Positions 1 through 5,204 of a stretch of DNA of 5,204 nucleotides are shown here, piece by piece. The notes under the pieces are model-generated. The model was given only the letters and a program-made list of their open reading frames with translations, had not been told where the DNA came from and did not search any database. Both the position numbers and the translations under genes were made by a program. Each line of letters opens with the position of its first letter. Position 1 is the stretch's first letter. This DNA comes from JAVZCJ01 sp964532175. Lineage in GTDB: Archaea; Thermoproteota; Nitrososphaeria_A; Caldarchaeales; JAVZCJ01. The stretch covers positions 1 to 5,204 of the forward strand of contig CAZHGP010000064.1 of assembly GCA_964532175.1 (NCBI GenBank). The letters are read 5' to 3'.

Positions 1-357
1 TCTCCTTTTAGAAATAGTTTTATAATTTCAGTAAATGCAATTCCAGAATTAAAAATGATTATAGATGATTCGATTCATTTAAATAAACAAATTGGTGGAG
101 AAAAATTAAAAATATTTATTAATAAAAAATTAGAAAAACCAGAAAATTTTTCAATATTTTTAATTCATTTTTATACTGGAGATTCTTGGGAAAATGGAAT
201 AAATATTATTTCTATAGACCTTAAAAATCCTTCAGATTATTATACTTTAAATTTTAAAGAACATAATTTATTAAAAATTAGAATTGAAATAAGTTTAAAT
301 CCTGGAGTTGATAAGAATTTTCAAGATAATATTTCATTAATCATTTCTCCAGGATAA
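1..357 (+). CDS. C-terminal part of a probable exported, beta-rich surface protein (5' end outside window)
   Basis: The reading frame is open from the first base of the window to a TAA at 355-357, so about 118 residues of a longer protein are visible. An ATG at 55 exists, but the frame is open for 18 codons before it and no ribosome-binding site precedes it, so I treat the gene as entering from the left edge. The visible part is rich in alternating hydrophobic and polar residues typical of beta strands, has no cysteine and no membrane segment, and ends in NISLIISPG. The stretch around residues 98-115, ISLNPGVDKNFQDNISLII, recalls the last strands of camelysin/TasA-like fibre proteins, where an N-YQ/FQ motif follows a short loop. 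A signal peptidase gene starts 59 bases downstream, as in SipW-TasA type clusters. The family assignment is inference from pattern and context; a different beta-sandwich domain is equally possible. That it is a real partial gene is much more certain than its identity. Confidence 0.6.
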   Translation, partial: SPFRNSFIISVNAIPELKMIIDDSIHLNKQIGGEKLKIFINKKLEKPENFSIFLIHFYTGDSWENGINIISIDLKNPSDYYTLNFKEHNLLKIRIEISLNPGVDKNFQDNISLIISPG

Positions 358-377
358 TTAAAAATTTATTGGAAAAA

Positions 378-385
378 TTTAAATA
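378..385 (+). promoter_or_regulatory. Probable TATA box for the first signal peptidase gene
   Basis: TTTAAATA lies about 32-39 bases before the ATG at 417. With the usual archaeal TATA-to-start distance this places transcription initiation roughly ten bases before the ATG, a near-leaderless transcript, which agrees with the absence of a Shine-Dalgarno motif. The surroundings are very AT-rich, so chance matches are common and the gene could instead be co-transcribed with the preceding one. Confidence 0.35.
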
Positions 386-416
386 TTATTTCTGTAATAA
401 ATTTAATTAAAAAATC

Positions 417-923
417 ATGAAAAAAAGAAAAAATGAAATAATAGAAATAATAATTCTTTTATTAATTGCTACTTTTCCATTGTATGCTTGGGAAATAGCT
501 AAAATAATACTTCATAATCCATATCCTATACAAGTAGTTGAAGGAAATAGTATGTCTCCTACATTAAATATAGGAGACTTAATCTTAATCGAAAATGTTA
601 ATCCAAAAAATATTACTAATGGCACTATAATTTCTTTTTATAGCCCTATAGGTGGAGTTTATACTCATAGAGTTATAGGAATAGAAATAATGAGTGATAA
701 ATATTATTTTAGAACTAAAGGAGATGCTCTTGATTCACCAGATTCATGGCTTATTCCTGAAAATTATGTTATAGGAAGAGTAATAGCTAGAATACCTTTA
801 ATAGGATATCTGATTCTTATACCTAGAATTTATTTAGCATTATTTTTCATAATTATAATTGTGATAGATATCATTTATGTTTTTTATTTAAAGAAACTTT
901 TAAAAAAGAAAAAAATGATGTAA
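417..923 (+). CDS. Signal peptidase I, archaeal/ER type (peptidase family S26B)
   Basis: This 168-residue membrane protease should cut signal peptides from proteins exported by the Sec route, acting on the outer face of the membrane. A basic N-terminus (MKKRKNE) leads into a membrane helix at about residues 8-32. The nucleophile box VEGNSMSPTL gives Ser45. The second box, VYTHRVIGIE, gives His84, the base that replaces the bacterial lysine in the S26B group. The third box, TKGDALDSPD (100-109), supplies the conserved aspartates (Asp103, Asp109). A long hydrophobic segment at about 128-158 and a lysine-rich tail form a second membrane anchor, as in SipW-like and archaeal enzymes. All expected active-site residues are present and the length is normal. 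The ATG at 417 puts the helix at the very N-terminus, as expected; no clear ribosome-binding site precedes it. The upstream neighbour is probably an exported protein and may be its dedicated substrate (inference). A paralogue lies on the opposite strand at the right edge. Confidence 0.93.
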   Translation: MKKRKNEIIEIIILLLIATFPLYAWEIAKIILHNPYPIQVVEGNSMSPTLNIGDLILIENVNPKNITNGTIISFYSPIGGVYTHRVIGIEIMSDKYYFRTKGDALDSPDSWLIPENYVIGRVIARIPLIGYLILIPRIYLALFFIIIIVIDIIYVFYLKKLLKKKKMM

Positions 924-926
924 AAA

Positions 927-933
927 TTTTTTT
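927..933 (+). terminator. T-tract terminator after the signal peptidase gene
   Basis: Seven consecutive T residues begin three bases after the stop codon of the signal peptidase gene. Archaeal RNA polymerase commonly terminates at such U-runs without a hairpin. In so AT-rich a sequence the run could be incidental, and read-through into the next gene 35 bases downstream is possible. Confidence 0.4.
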
Positions 934-958
934 AAAAAAAGAATTTAAATAAATAAAA

Positions 959-1330
959 TTGACTAGAAAAATTTACTTTTTATTAAAACAAGAACGTATA
1001 ATACTTTATCCATTGTATTTCATATTTTCAATAATAACTATTTTATTAATTCATTTATTTTTAGAATTTCTACTATTACCAATAATCAATATTACTATAT
1101 TTATTGCTTTTCTAAAAGATTTGTTAGATGAAATTTCAATATATAAAAATAGTAAACCAATAGGTTACGAATGGATGGAACATTCAACAATAAGCTTATC
1201 TTTACTTATAACTTTAATAATATTTTATTTAAATTCAATAACAAATATTTTAATTTCAATATTTTTAACAATAGATATTTCATGGGATATTTGGCAAGAT
1301 ATTAGAGCACATAGAAAAATTAATAAATAA
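959..1330 (+). CDS. Small multi-pass membrane protein of unknown function
   Basis: I do not recognise this 123-residue protein. It is strongly hydrophobic, with likely membrane segments at about 14-32, 34-52 and 76-105 (the last perhaps two helices). Short, charged loops carry clustered acidic, histidine and tryptophan residues: DLLDE at 54-58, EWMEH at 71-75, and DISWDIWQD at 106-114, followed by a basic tail RAHRKINK. That distribution at helix ends could reflect a metal site or a conserved interface, but no known motif is clear. The start is TTG: a TAA at 950-952 closes the frame just upstream and the next ATG would remove the first 72 residues, including two helices. It follows the signal peptidase by 35 bases on the same strand and may belong to the same transcription unit. 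Its reality is supported by the consistent membrane-protein composition and by a length of 123 codons without a stop in sequence that is rich in TAA. Confidence 0.7.
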   Translation: MTRKIYFLLKQERIILYPLYFIFSIITILLIHLFLEFLLLPIINITIFIAFLKDLLDEISIYKNSKPIGYEWMEHSTISLSLLITLIIFYLNSITNILISIFLTIDISWDIWQDIRAHRKINK

Positions 1331-1338
1331 AAAATTAG

Positions 1339-1349
1339 TTTTCCTTTTT
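1339..1349 (+). terminator. T-rich probable terminator after the small membrane protein gene
   Basis: TTTTCCTTTTT begins eight bases after the stop codon of the small membrane protein. It is a pyrimidine run of the type used for intrinsic termination in archaea, and it is followed by a long non-coding stretch, consistent with the end of a transcription unit. Confidence 0.45.
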
Positions 1350-1388
1350 ATTACTCTTGCTTATTATACTATCAAAAATATCATTTTC

Positions 1389-1581
1389 CTTAAATAAAAT
1401 AAAGAAGCAGTAACAAAAAAAGTGCATATAGCTTCTAAATATAATCTTTACTTTCTTTTTTACAAGGATATCTAAGTTTAAGTTTTATTTTTTAAATATA
1501 ATTTAAAAGATTTATTACTTAAATTTTAAGAAAAATAAAATATTTATATATCTTAAATACCTATTAATTTTAAGGTTTAAG
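1389..1581. repeat. Cluster of CTTAAA/TTTAAG words with a perfect 13-base palindrome
   Basis: The 262-base intergenic region 1331-1592 has no credible gene or RNA gene that I can see. It contains seven copies of the hexamer CTTAAA or its complement TTTAAG: CTTAAA at 1389, 1518 and 1552; TTTAAG at 1477, 1525, 1569 and 1576. Two of these form a perfect inverted repeat with a one-base centre (1518-1530). Two more form a wider inverted pair with 11 bases between the arms (1552-1557 and 1569-1574). A ten-base direct repeat, GTTTAAGTTT, occurs at 1476-1485 and 1575-1584. With base frequencies like these about one copy or fewer would be expected. The palindrome lies just upstream of the probable TATA box and the wider pair just downstream, so operator sites for a dimeric regulator are a reasonable inference. 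No regulator is identified; autoregulation by the following gene is only a possibility. Confidence 0.45.
1542..1550 (+). promoter_or_regulatory. Probable TATA box for the TackOD1-like gene
   Basis: ATTTATATA is the best TATA-like sequence ahead of the GTG start at 1593. It predicts a transcript start near 1568-1577 and a leader of about 15-25 bases. It sits between the palindrome at 1518-1530 and the inverted pair at 1552-1574, a position where a bound protein would interfere with TBP/TFB recruitment. Confidence 0.5.
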
Positions 1582-1592
1582 TTTATATTATA

Positions 1593-2609
1593 GTGAGTCA
1601 AAAATTGAGTTTAAATAAAGAATTTTTTATGAAAGAAAATATATTAAAAATTCTTAAAATTATTAGAGATAAAAATATTAGTAAATTTAAACCTTTATTA
1701 ATTCTTAGCAAAGGAGAAACATTTCCTGAAATTGAAAAAGCACTTAATGTATCAAGTGAAGAAGCTAAAAAAATCTTAGAAGAAATGTTTAAAGAAGGTT
1801 TCTTCTTAAAAGAATCTTTAGGTAATAAATTATTTTGTCCAAATTGCAATTCATTTGCATTTTTGATCGAATTAAGATGTCCAATATGTGGATCAAAGAA
1901 TATTAAAAAAGGGGTAATGATAGAACATTTAAAATGTGGTTATGTAGATTTTGAAGAAAAATTCATTGATAAAAGAGGTTTATTCTGTCCAAAATGTAGG
2001 AAAGAATTAAAAGCTATCGGAATAGATTATAGAAAACTTGAAACATATTATAAATGTATCCAATGTGATACTCCTATTTCTCCAATAGATTATTATAATT
2101 GCTTAAATTGTTTTAATTCGTATAAAAAAGAAGATTTATTAATTAAGGAAATATATAATTACATTGTAAACCCTGAGAAAAAAATTTTGATAGAATCTCT
2201 TACAATTGATTTAAAACCTGTAGTTGAATATTTTAATAAAAATGGGTTAATAGCATTCCAGAATATTAATATTAAAGGGAAATCTGGTATAGATCATAAT
2301 TTTAGTTTAGTAGTTTATACAAAGTATGATAAAGAAGTATCACCAGATATTGTTTTAGATGTAATCATTAAAGAGAAAATGGTTGATGAAAAAGATGCTT
2401 TAGCTTTTTATGCAAAAGCATATGATGTAAATGCAAGAGAAAAATATTGTATAGCAATTCCAAAATTTTCTGAAAATGCTAAAAAATTCTTAGAAAGTCT
2501 TAATGTACATACTTATGAAAATGAAGATACTAAAACATTAAATGATTTAATATTAAAAATTGTTCATCCTAAAGTATTAGAATTTTTAAGAATAAAAGCT
2601 GGATGGTGA
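1593..2609 (+). CDS. TackOD1-like zinc-binding protein with winged-helix and degenerate nuclease-like domains
   Basis: This 338-residue cytoplasmic protein has three apparent parts. Residues about 15-80 look like a winged helix-turn-helix, with TFPEIEKALNVSSEEAKKIL as the helix-turn-helix core. Residues 82-173 carry eleven cysteines: CPNC (82/85), CPIC (96/99), HLKCGY (His112/Cys115), CPKC (132/135), CIQC (155/158) and CLNC (170/173). This is enough for at least two zinc sites. The segment EHLKCGYVDFEEKF, then CPKCRKELKAIGIDY, then a further CxxC matches my memory of the thaumarchaeal output domain TackOD1. Residues about 205-310 form an alpha/beta domain with GKSGIDHNFSL (228-239), DIVLDVIIKEK (252-262) and KYCIAIPKFSENAKKFLE. 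These resemble Mrr-like PD-(D/E)XK folds, but the catalytic E/QxK is not clearly kept, so a binding role is more likely than cutting. GTG at 1593 is the first start after an in-frame TAA; the ATG at codon 13 is an alternative. A role in transcription or signal output is inferred. Confidence 0.75.
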   Translation: MSQKLSLNKEFFMKENILKILKIIRDKNISKFKPLLILSKGETFPEIEKALNVSSEEAKKILEEMFKEGFFLKESLGNKLFCPNCNSFAFLIELRCPICGSKNIKKGVMIEHLKCGYVDFEEKFIDKRGLFCPKCRKELKAIGIDYRKLETYYKCIQCDTPISPIDYYNCLNCFNSYKKEDLLIKEIYNYIVNPEKKILIESLTIDLKPVVEYFNKNGLIAFQNINIKGKSGIDHNFSLVVYTKYDKEVSPDIVLDVIIKEKMVDEKDALAFYAKAYDVNAREKYCIAIPKFSENAKKFLESLNVHTYENEDTKTLNDLILKIVHPKVLEFLRIKAGW

Positions 2610-2630
2610 AAATGTTAAATAAATATAAAA

Positions 2631-2639
2631 TTTTATATA
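2631..2639 (+). promoter_or_regulatory. Probable TATA box of the ACT-V4R gene
   Basis: TTTTATATA lies 44-52 bases before the ATG at 2683, which predicts initiation near 2660 and a leader of about 20 bases. A weak ribosome-binding motif, GTGA at 2673-2676, lies six bases before the ATG and is the only such motif well placed in the window. The T6 run at 2644-2649 between this box and the gene may instead act as a terminator for the TackOD1-like gene. The 73-base gap would fit either separate promoters or co-transcription. Confidence 0.4.
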
Positions 2640-2682
2640 GGAATTTTTTAATAGATTTAAAATAATAATGTAGTGAAGTAAG

Positions 2683-3471
2683 ATGAATAAAAATTTTATT
2701 CCAAAAGAAATCTTTTCTGGAACTTATTCTCCTGATAGAAAAATCGTAGAATTTTCTTTTAAACTTAAAAATTTACCTGGAGTAATTGAAAAAATTTCAA
2801 GTATAATGGCTAAGCATAAAATAAATATTTTATCAGGTTTTCATGTTGCATATCCAGATAAAGAAGAAGCTACATGGAGTTTTTTTGCAGATTTTACAAA
2901 TTCTGATGTAGAAGTAAAAGAAATTGTTGAAAGAATTAGAAGTATGAATTTTATCTTAGATATGAATTTTAATGAAGAAAAAATTAATGGATTATTAGTT
3001 GATAATTTTCATTTTCCTTTATTAGTTTTAAATGAAAGAAGCATTACTCTTCGAGTTGATAGTTTTGCAAATATTGTAAAAAGACTTTATGAAGTATTTG
3101 GTTCAGGAGGAGCTACAATATTGTATGAAATGGGAATGGAACTTGGTGAAAATGCTGTTAAAAAAACAAAAGAAAGATATAATATAAAAGGGGTTGAAGT
3201 ATTAAAAGCAATTCTTATTGAAAGAATTGCAAAAGGATGGGGAATTCCAGAATTAGAAGAATTTGATGAAGAAAAATGTGTAGCTATTATTAAAGTTCAT
3301 GAATTATATGAGTGTATACCATTTAAAGGGATGAAGAAAGAACCATGTAGTTATTTCTTTAAAGGATATTTAACAGGAATATTAAAAAATTTATTCAATA
3401 AAGAAGTTAAAGTTATTGAAGAAAAGTGTGTAGCTAAAGGAGACCCATATTGTTTATTTATAACAAAATAA
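2683..3471 (+). CDS. ACT-V4R domain fusion, probable small-molecule sensor
   Basis: This 262-residue soluble protein joins two ligand-binding domains. Residues about 21-96 are an ACT domain: VEFSFKLKNLPGVIEKISSI is the classic first strand and helix with the LPG turn, followed by AKHKINILSG and a WSFFADF strand. ACT domains usually dimerise and bind amino acids or other small effectors. Residues about 108-262 are a V4R (4-vinyl reductase) domain. Its signatures are the FGSGGATILYEMGMELGENA stretch (139-158), the helix around PCSYFFKGYLTG (221-232) with Cys222, and the terminal EEKCVAKGDPYCLF (247-260) with Cys249 and Cys257, residues typical of the zinc-linked V4R fold. V4R domains bind hydrophobic or aromatic ligands in regulators such as PoxR/MopR and occur in BchJ. 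No DNA-binding domain is present, so any output must go through a partner; the preceding TackOD1-like gene, 73 bases upstream on the same strand, is the obvious candidate (inference). ATG at 2683 follows an in-frame TAG at 2671-2673. Confidence 0.88.
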   Translation: MNKNFIPKEIFSGTYSPDRKIVEFSFKLKNLPGVIEKISSIMAKHKINILSGFHVAYPDKEEATWSFFADFTNSDVEVKEIVERIRSMNFILDMNFNEEKINGLLVDNFHFPLLVLNERSITLRVDSFANIVKRLYEVFGSGGATILYEMGMELGENAVKKTKERYNIKGVEVLKAILIERIAKGWGIPELEEFDEEKCVAIIKVHELYECIPFKGMKKEPCSYFFKGYLTGILKNLFNKEVKVIEEKCVAKGDPYCLFITK

Positions 3472-3474
3472 ATA

Positions 3475-4731
3475 TTACCATTTAGCTTTTCTTTTTAAAA
3501 ACCATTTAACATAAGCTATAAAACGAATTAAACCATAAAAAGGTCTATAGAAAATTATCATAAATGGTATAAGATAAGAATATTTTAAGTCTTCTTTTCT
3601 AGGAGATAATAATCCTGCAGTAATTGCAATAATTGCTTCATTTAATAAATATAAAAGAAATGTTAATGTCATTAAATATGGAAAAATATTAGTATACGAT
3701 ATTAAAAGATATGGCATCCATAAAAATCTTATGAATAATAATATTATATCCATAAATATCATATCATAAAAAGCTGCAACGAATGGCGTTGAAAAATGAT
3801 ATTTAAAAAGAGTATTTCTATGTTTCCATAAAGTTTCTATTTGACCATAAGACCATCTAATTCTTTGCCTAATCCATTTTTTCCATTCATCTGGACAATA
3901 AGTCCAACTAATTGCTTTTTCAGCAAAAACAATTTTTCCAATTTTTCTTATTTTTATAGTTATATCAAAATCTTCTGTAATTATATCTTTATCAAATAGT
4001 CCCATTTCATAACATTCTTTACGTCTAAAAGCACCCATTGCTCCAGGTATAATAAGAAGAGTATTAAGCAAAGAAGCATACCTTCGTCCTGTTTCCATAG
4101 ATAATAAATATTCATATGCTTGAAATTTTGTTAAAATATTTTTCTTACCACTCTCACCAGTTAAAATTCTAACATTTCCTGAAACAGCTAAAACATTTGG
4201 ATCATTGAATTTTTTTACTATTTCTTTAAGAGATTTATATTCTATTATTGTATCAGCATCTATAGAAACTATTATATCTCCTGTAGAATGTGCAATCCCA
4301 TAATTAATTGCTAAAGCTTTTGAACCGCTTGGAGCATAACGTTTAAAAACTTTAACTCCTTTAGAAGTATAAAAAGATGCTATTTCAAATGTTCTATCAA
4401 TAGAACCATCATCAATAACTATAATTTCTTTATTTGGATAATCTGCTTCTAAAACTGATTGAATAGAATTGCGTATAAATTTTTCTTCATTTCTTGCAGG
4501 AATTATAATTGATAATTTAGGCCATTCTGTTAGCATTTCTTCTTTTTTAGAAAAAAATGAATGAATTAATAAAATAATGCTTTTTCCAATTGAGCGAGAA
4601 AAATCTATTAATATATATGGCCAAAGTAATAATAATAAATTTATAAAAGACATAGATTTAAGCCATTCAATAAAATTTGTTATAAAAATTTGAAAAAATG
4701 AAAATATATCAAAAAGAAAATTTAATAACAT
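3475..4731 (-). CDS. Membrane-bound family 2 glycosyltransferase, processive polysaccharide-synthase type
   Basis: This 418-residue enzyme should transfer sugars from nucleotide-sugar donors at the cytoplasmic face and, by family analogy (PgaC/IcaA, hyaluronan synthase, BcsA), may extrude a growing polysaccharide. Hydrophobic segments at about 1-20 and 29-60 precede a catalytic GT-A domain at about 70-305. Its motifs run in order: LSIIIPARNEE (73-83), IDDGS (106-110), SIDADT (156-161, the metal-binding DxD), GAMGAFRRK (230-238), ITEDFDIT (251-258, the general base) and RQRIRW (288-293, the QxxRW of processive enzymes). Three or four membrane segments follow from about 318 to 412, ending in a lysine-rich tail. 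All catalytic residues are present and the length is typical of PgaC-like proteins. It lies 16 bases after the signal peptidase gene on the same strand and is probably co-transcribed with it. No clear ribosome-binding site precedes the ATG at 4731; Met27 is a possible alternative start. The polymer cannot be predicted; dolichol-linked N-glycan transfer is an alternative role. Confidence 0.92.
   Translation of the reverse strand: MLLNFLFDIFSFFQIFITNFIEWLKSMSFINLLLLLWPYILIDFSRSIGKSIILLIHSFFSKKEEMLTEWPKLSIIIPARNEEKFIRNSIQSVLEADYPNKEIIVIDDGSIDRTFEIASFYTSKGVKVFKRYAPSGSKALAINYGIAHSTGDIIVSIDADTIIEYKSLKEIVKKFNDPNVLAVSGNVRILTGESGKKNILTKFQAYEYLLSMETGRRYASLLNTLLIIPGAMGAFRRKECYEMGLFDKDIITEDFDITIKIRKIGKIVFAEKAISWTYCPDEWKKWIRQRIRWSYGQIETLWKHRNTLFKYHFSTPFVAAFYDMIFMDIILLFIRFLWMPYLLISYTNIFPYLMTLTFLLYLLNEAIIAITAGLLSPRKEDLKYSYLIPFMIIFYRPFYGLIRFIAYVKWFLKRKAKW
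3487..3496 (+). terminator. T-tract terminator of the ACT-V4R gene, inside the opposing gene
   Basis: TTTTCTTTTT on the + strand begins 16 bases after the ACT-V4R stop codon. Only three bases separate the two convergent stop codons, so termination of the + transcript must occur inside the glycosyltransferase gene. This run, which on the other strand encodes its lysine-rich C-terminus, is the nearest suitable U-tract. Confidence 0.4.
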
Positions 4732-4747
4732 AATTAATCTTTCGATT

Positions 4748-5204
4748 TTAAGATTTTCTAATTAAAAGGTATGTTAAAAATATTTCTAAAGATATAAGTA
4801 TAAAAAGAAATAAAGTTTTTAAAAACAAATTAGAATTTAATGTGCATAAGAAACATCCTAAAAATGGAATATGTAAAGGAATATTGAAAATTGTAGGAAC
4901 AATTGCTATAATATCTTCTTCAGAAATATTGTATGGATCAATAGCATGGTTAAAATCTCCTTTAGTAATTATTACATCATTATTAATTTCAATAATTCTA
5001 TGACATACTAATTTTTCATCAATTGGAGATTTATAAACAATAATATCATTAACTTTAGGTTTAATATTAAATATTTTAAGAATATTATATGGAATCATTA
5101 ATACTAAATCTCCTTGCTTTAAAGTAGGATACATACTATTTCCAAAACCAGTACCAGAAAAATGTATTTGAAAATAAGATAATATGCATGAAGATAATAA
5201 TGTT
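4748..5204 (-). CDS. Signal peptidase I, S26B type, second copy (N-terminus outside window)
   Basis: This is a second archaeal-type signal peptidase. About 151 residues are visible and the frame stays open to the right edge of the window. The nucleophile box GTGFGNSMYPTL spans the ATG at 5132-5134, and the catalytic serine is the codon just before it (5135-5137), so that ATG cannot be the true start. No ATG, GTG or TTG occurs in frame in the 23 codons upstream, so the start lies beyond 5204. The partly visible segment LLSSCILSYFQ before the box may be the end of the N-terminal membrane helix. Counting visible residues, Ser23, His68 (CHRIIEI) and KGD at 81-83 with Asp89 (KGDFNHAIDP) form the expected active site. 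A C-terminal membrane helix at about residues 124-148 (LFLKTLFLFILISLEIFLTYLL) follows. It is clearly divergent from the copy at 417-923 outside these boxes. The glycosyltransferase gene follows after 16 bases, which suggests one operon. Confidence 0.9.
   Translation of the reverse strand, partial: TLLSSCILSYFQIHFSGTGFGNSMYPTLKQGDLVLMIPYNILKIFNIKPKVNDIIVYKSPIDEKLVCHRIIEINNDVIITKGDFNHAIDPYNISEEDIIAIVPTIFNIPLHIPFLGCFLCTLNSNLFLKTLFLFILISLEIFLTYLLIRKS

Noticed and set aside
55..357. Complete 100-residue gene starting at the ATG at 55
   Set aside because: The frame is open to the window edge, no ribosome-binding site or TATA box can be placed before this ATG, and the visible sequence reads as the end of a larger domain.
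944..951. TTTAAATA as a TATA box for the small membrane protein
   Set aside because: It ends only about eight bases before the TTG start, too close for the usual TATA-to-start distance in archaea.
1476..1584. Direct repeat GTTTAAGTTT (1476-1485 and 1575-1584) as a CRISPR or mobile-element trace
   Set aside because: There are only two ten-base copies with no regular spacing, no target-site duplication and no transposase nearby; it is better explained as part of the CTTAAA/TTTAAG cluster.
1331..1592. Possible small RNA or short gene in the intergenic region
   Set aside because: No open frame of useful length with a start signal, no tRNA-like or stable stem-loop structure, and no GC-rich patch of the kind that marks structured RNAs in AT-rich archaeal genomes.
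1598..1849. Open reading frame of 83 codons on the - strand
   Set aside because: It lies wholly opposite the start of the TackOD1-like gene, whose protein has clear domains; the reverse translation is low-complexity Leu/Ile/Ser/Phe with no recognisable motif or promoter.
4748..5134. Complete 128-residue signal peptidase starting at the ATG at 5134
   Set aside because: This start would exclude the catalytic serine codon at 5135-5137 and the N-terminal membrane segment.

Overview
The window looks like a piece of a very AT-rich archaeal chromosome (only about a quarter G+C by eye). It most likely comes from the TACK branch, near Thaumarchaeota or a related thermophilic lineage. The evidence is a zinc-finger protein that resembles the thaumarchaeal TackOD1 family, Ser/His-type (archaeal/ER-like, S26B) signal peptidases, archaeal-style TATA boxes with short or absent leaders, T-tract terminators, and almost no Shine-Dalgarno signals. 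The exact lineage cannot be fixed from the sequence alone.

Left part (1-1330, + strand): the 3' end of a beta-rich, probably exported protein that enters from the left edge, then a complete S26B signal peptidase, then a small multi-pass membrane protein of unknown function that starts with TTG. An exported protein next to its own small signal peptidase recalls the SipW/TasA-type pairs of surface-fibre proteins. That reading is inference.

Middle part (1331-3471, + strand): a 262-base intergenic region holds a TATA box set in an unusual cluster of CTTAAA/TTTAAG words, including a perfect 13-base palindrome. It precedes a 338-residue protein made of a probable winged helix, multiple CxxC zinc knuckles (TackOD1-like) and a C-terminal alpha/beta domain resembling a degenerate Mrr/PD-(D/E)XK fold. 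Next comes a 262-residue ACT-V4R fusion, a likely small-ligand sensor. The two together look like a sensor-regulator pair.

Right part (3475-5204, - strand): a signal peptidase whose N-terminus runs off the right edge is followed 16 bases later by a membrane-embedded family 2 glycosyltransferase with the full D,D,D,QxxRW set of processive polysaccharide synthases. This pair converges on the ACT-V4R gene with only three bases between the stop codons.

Overall, the flanks are concerned with export and the cell surface (two signal peptidases, a likely exported protein, a polysaccharide synthase), and the centre encodes two putative regulatory or sensory proteins. Whether the centre controls the flanks cannot be told from the sequence.
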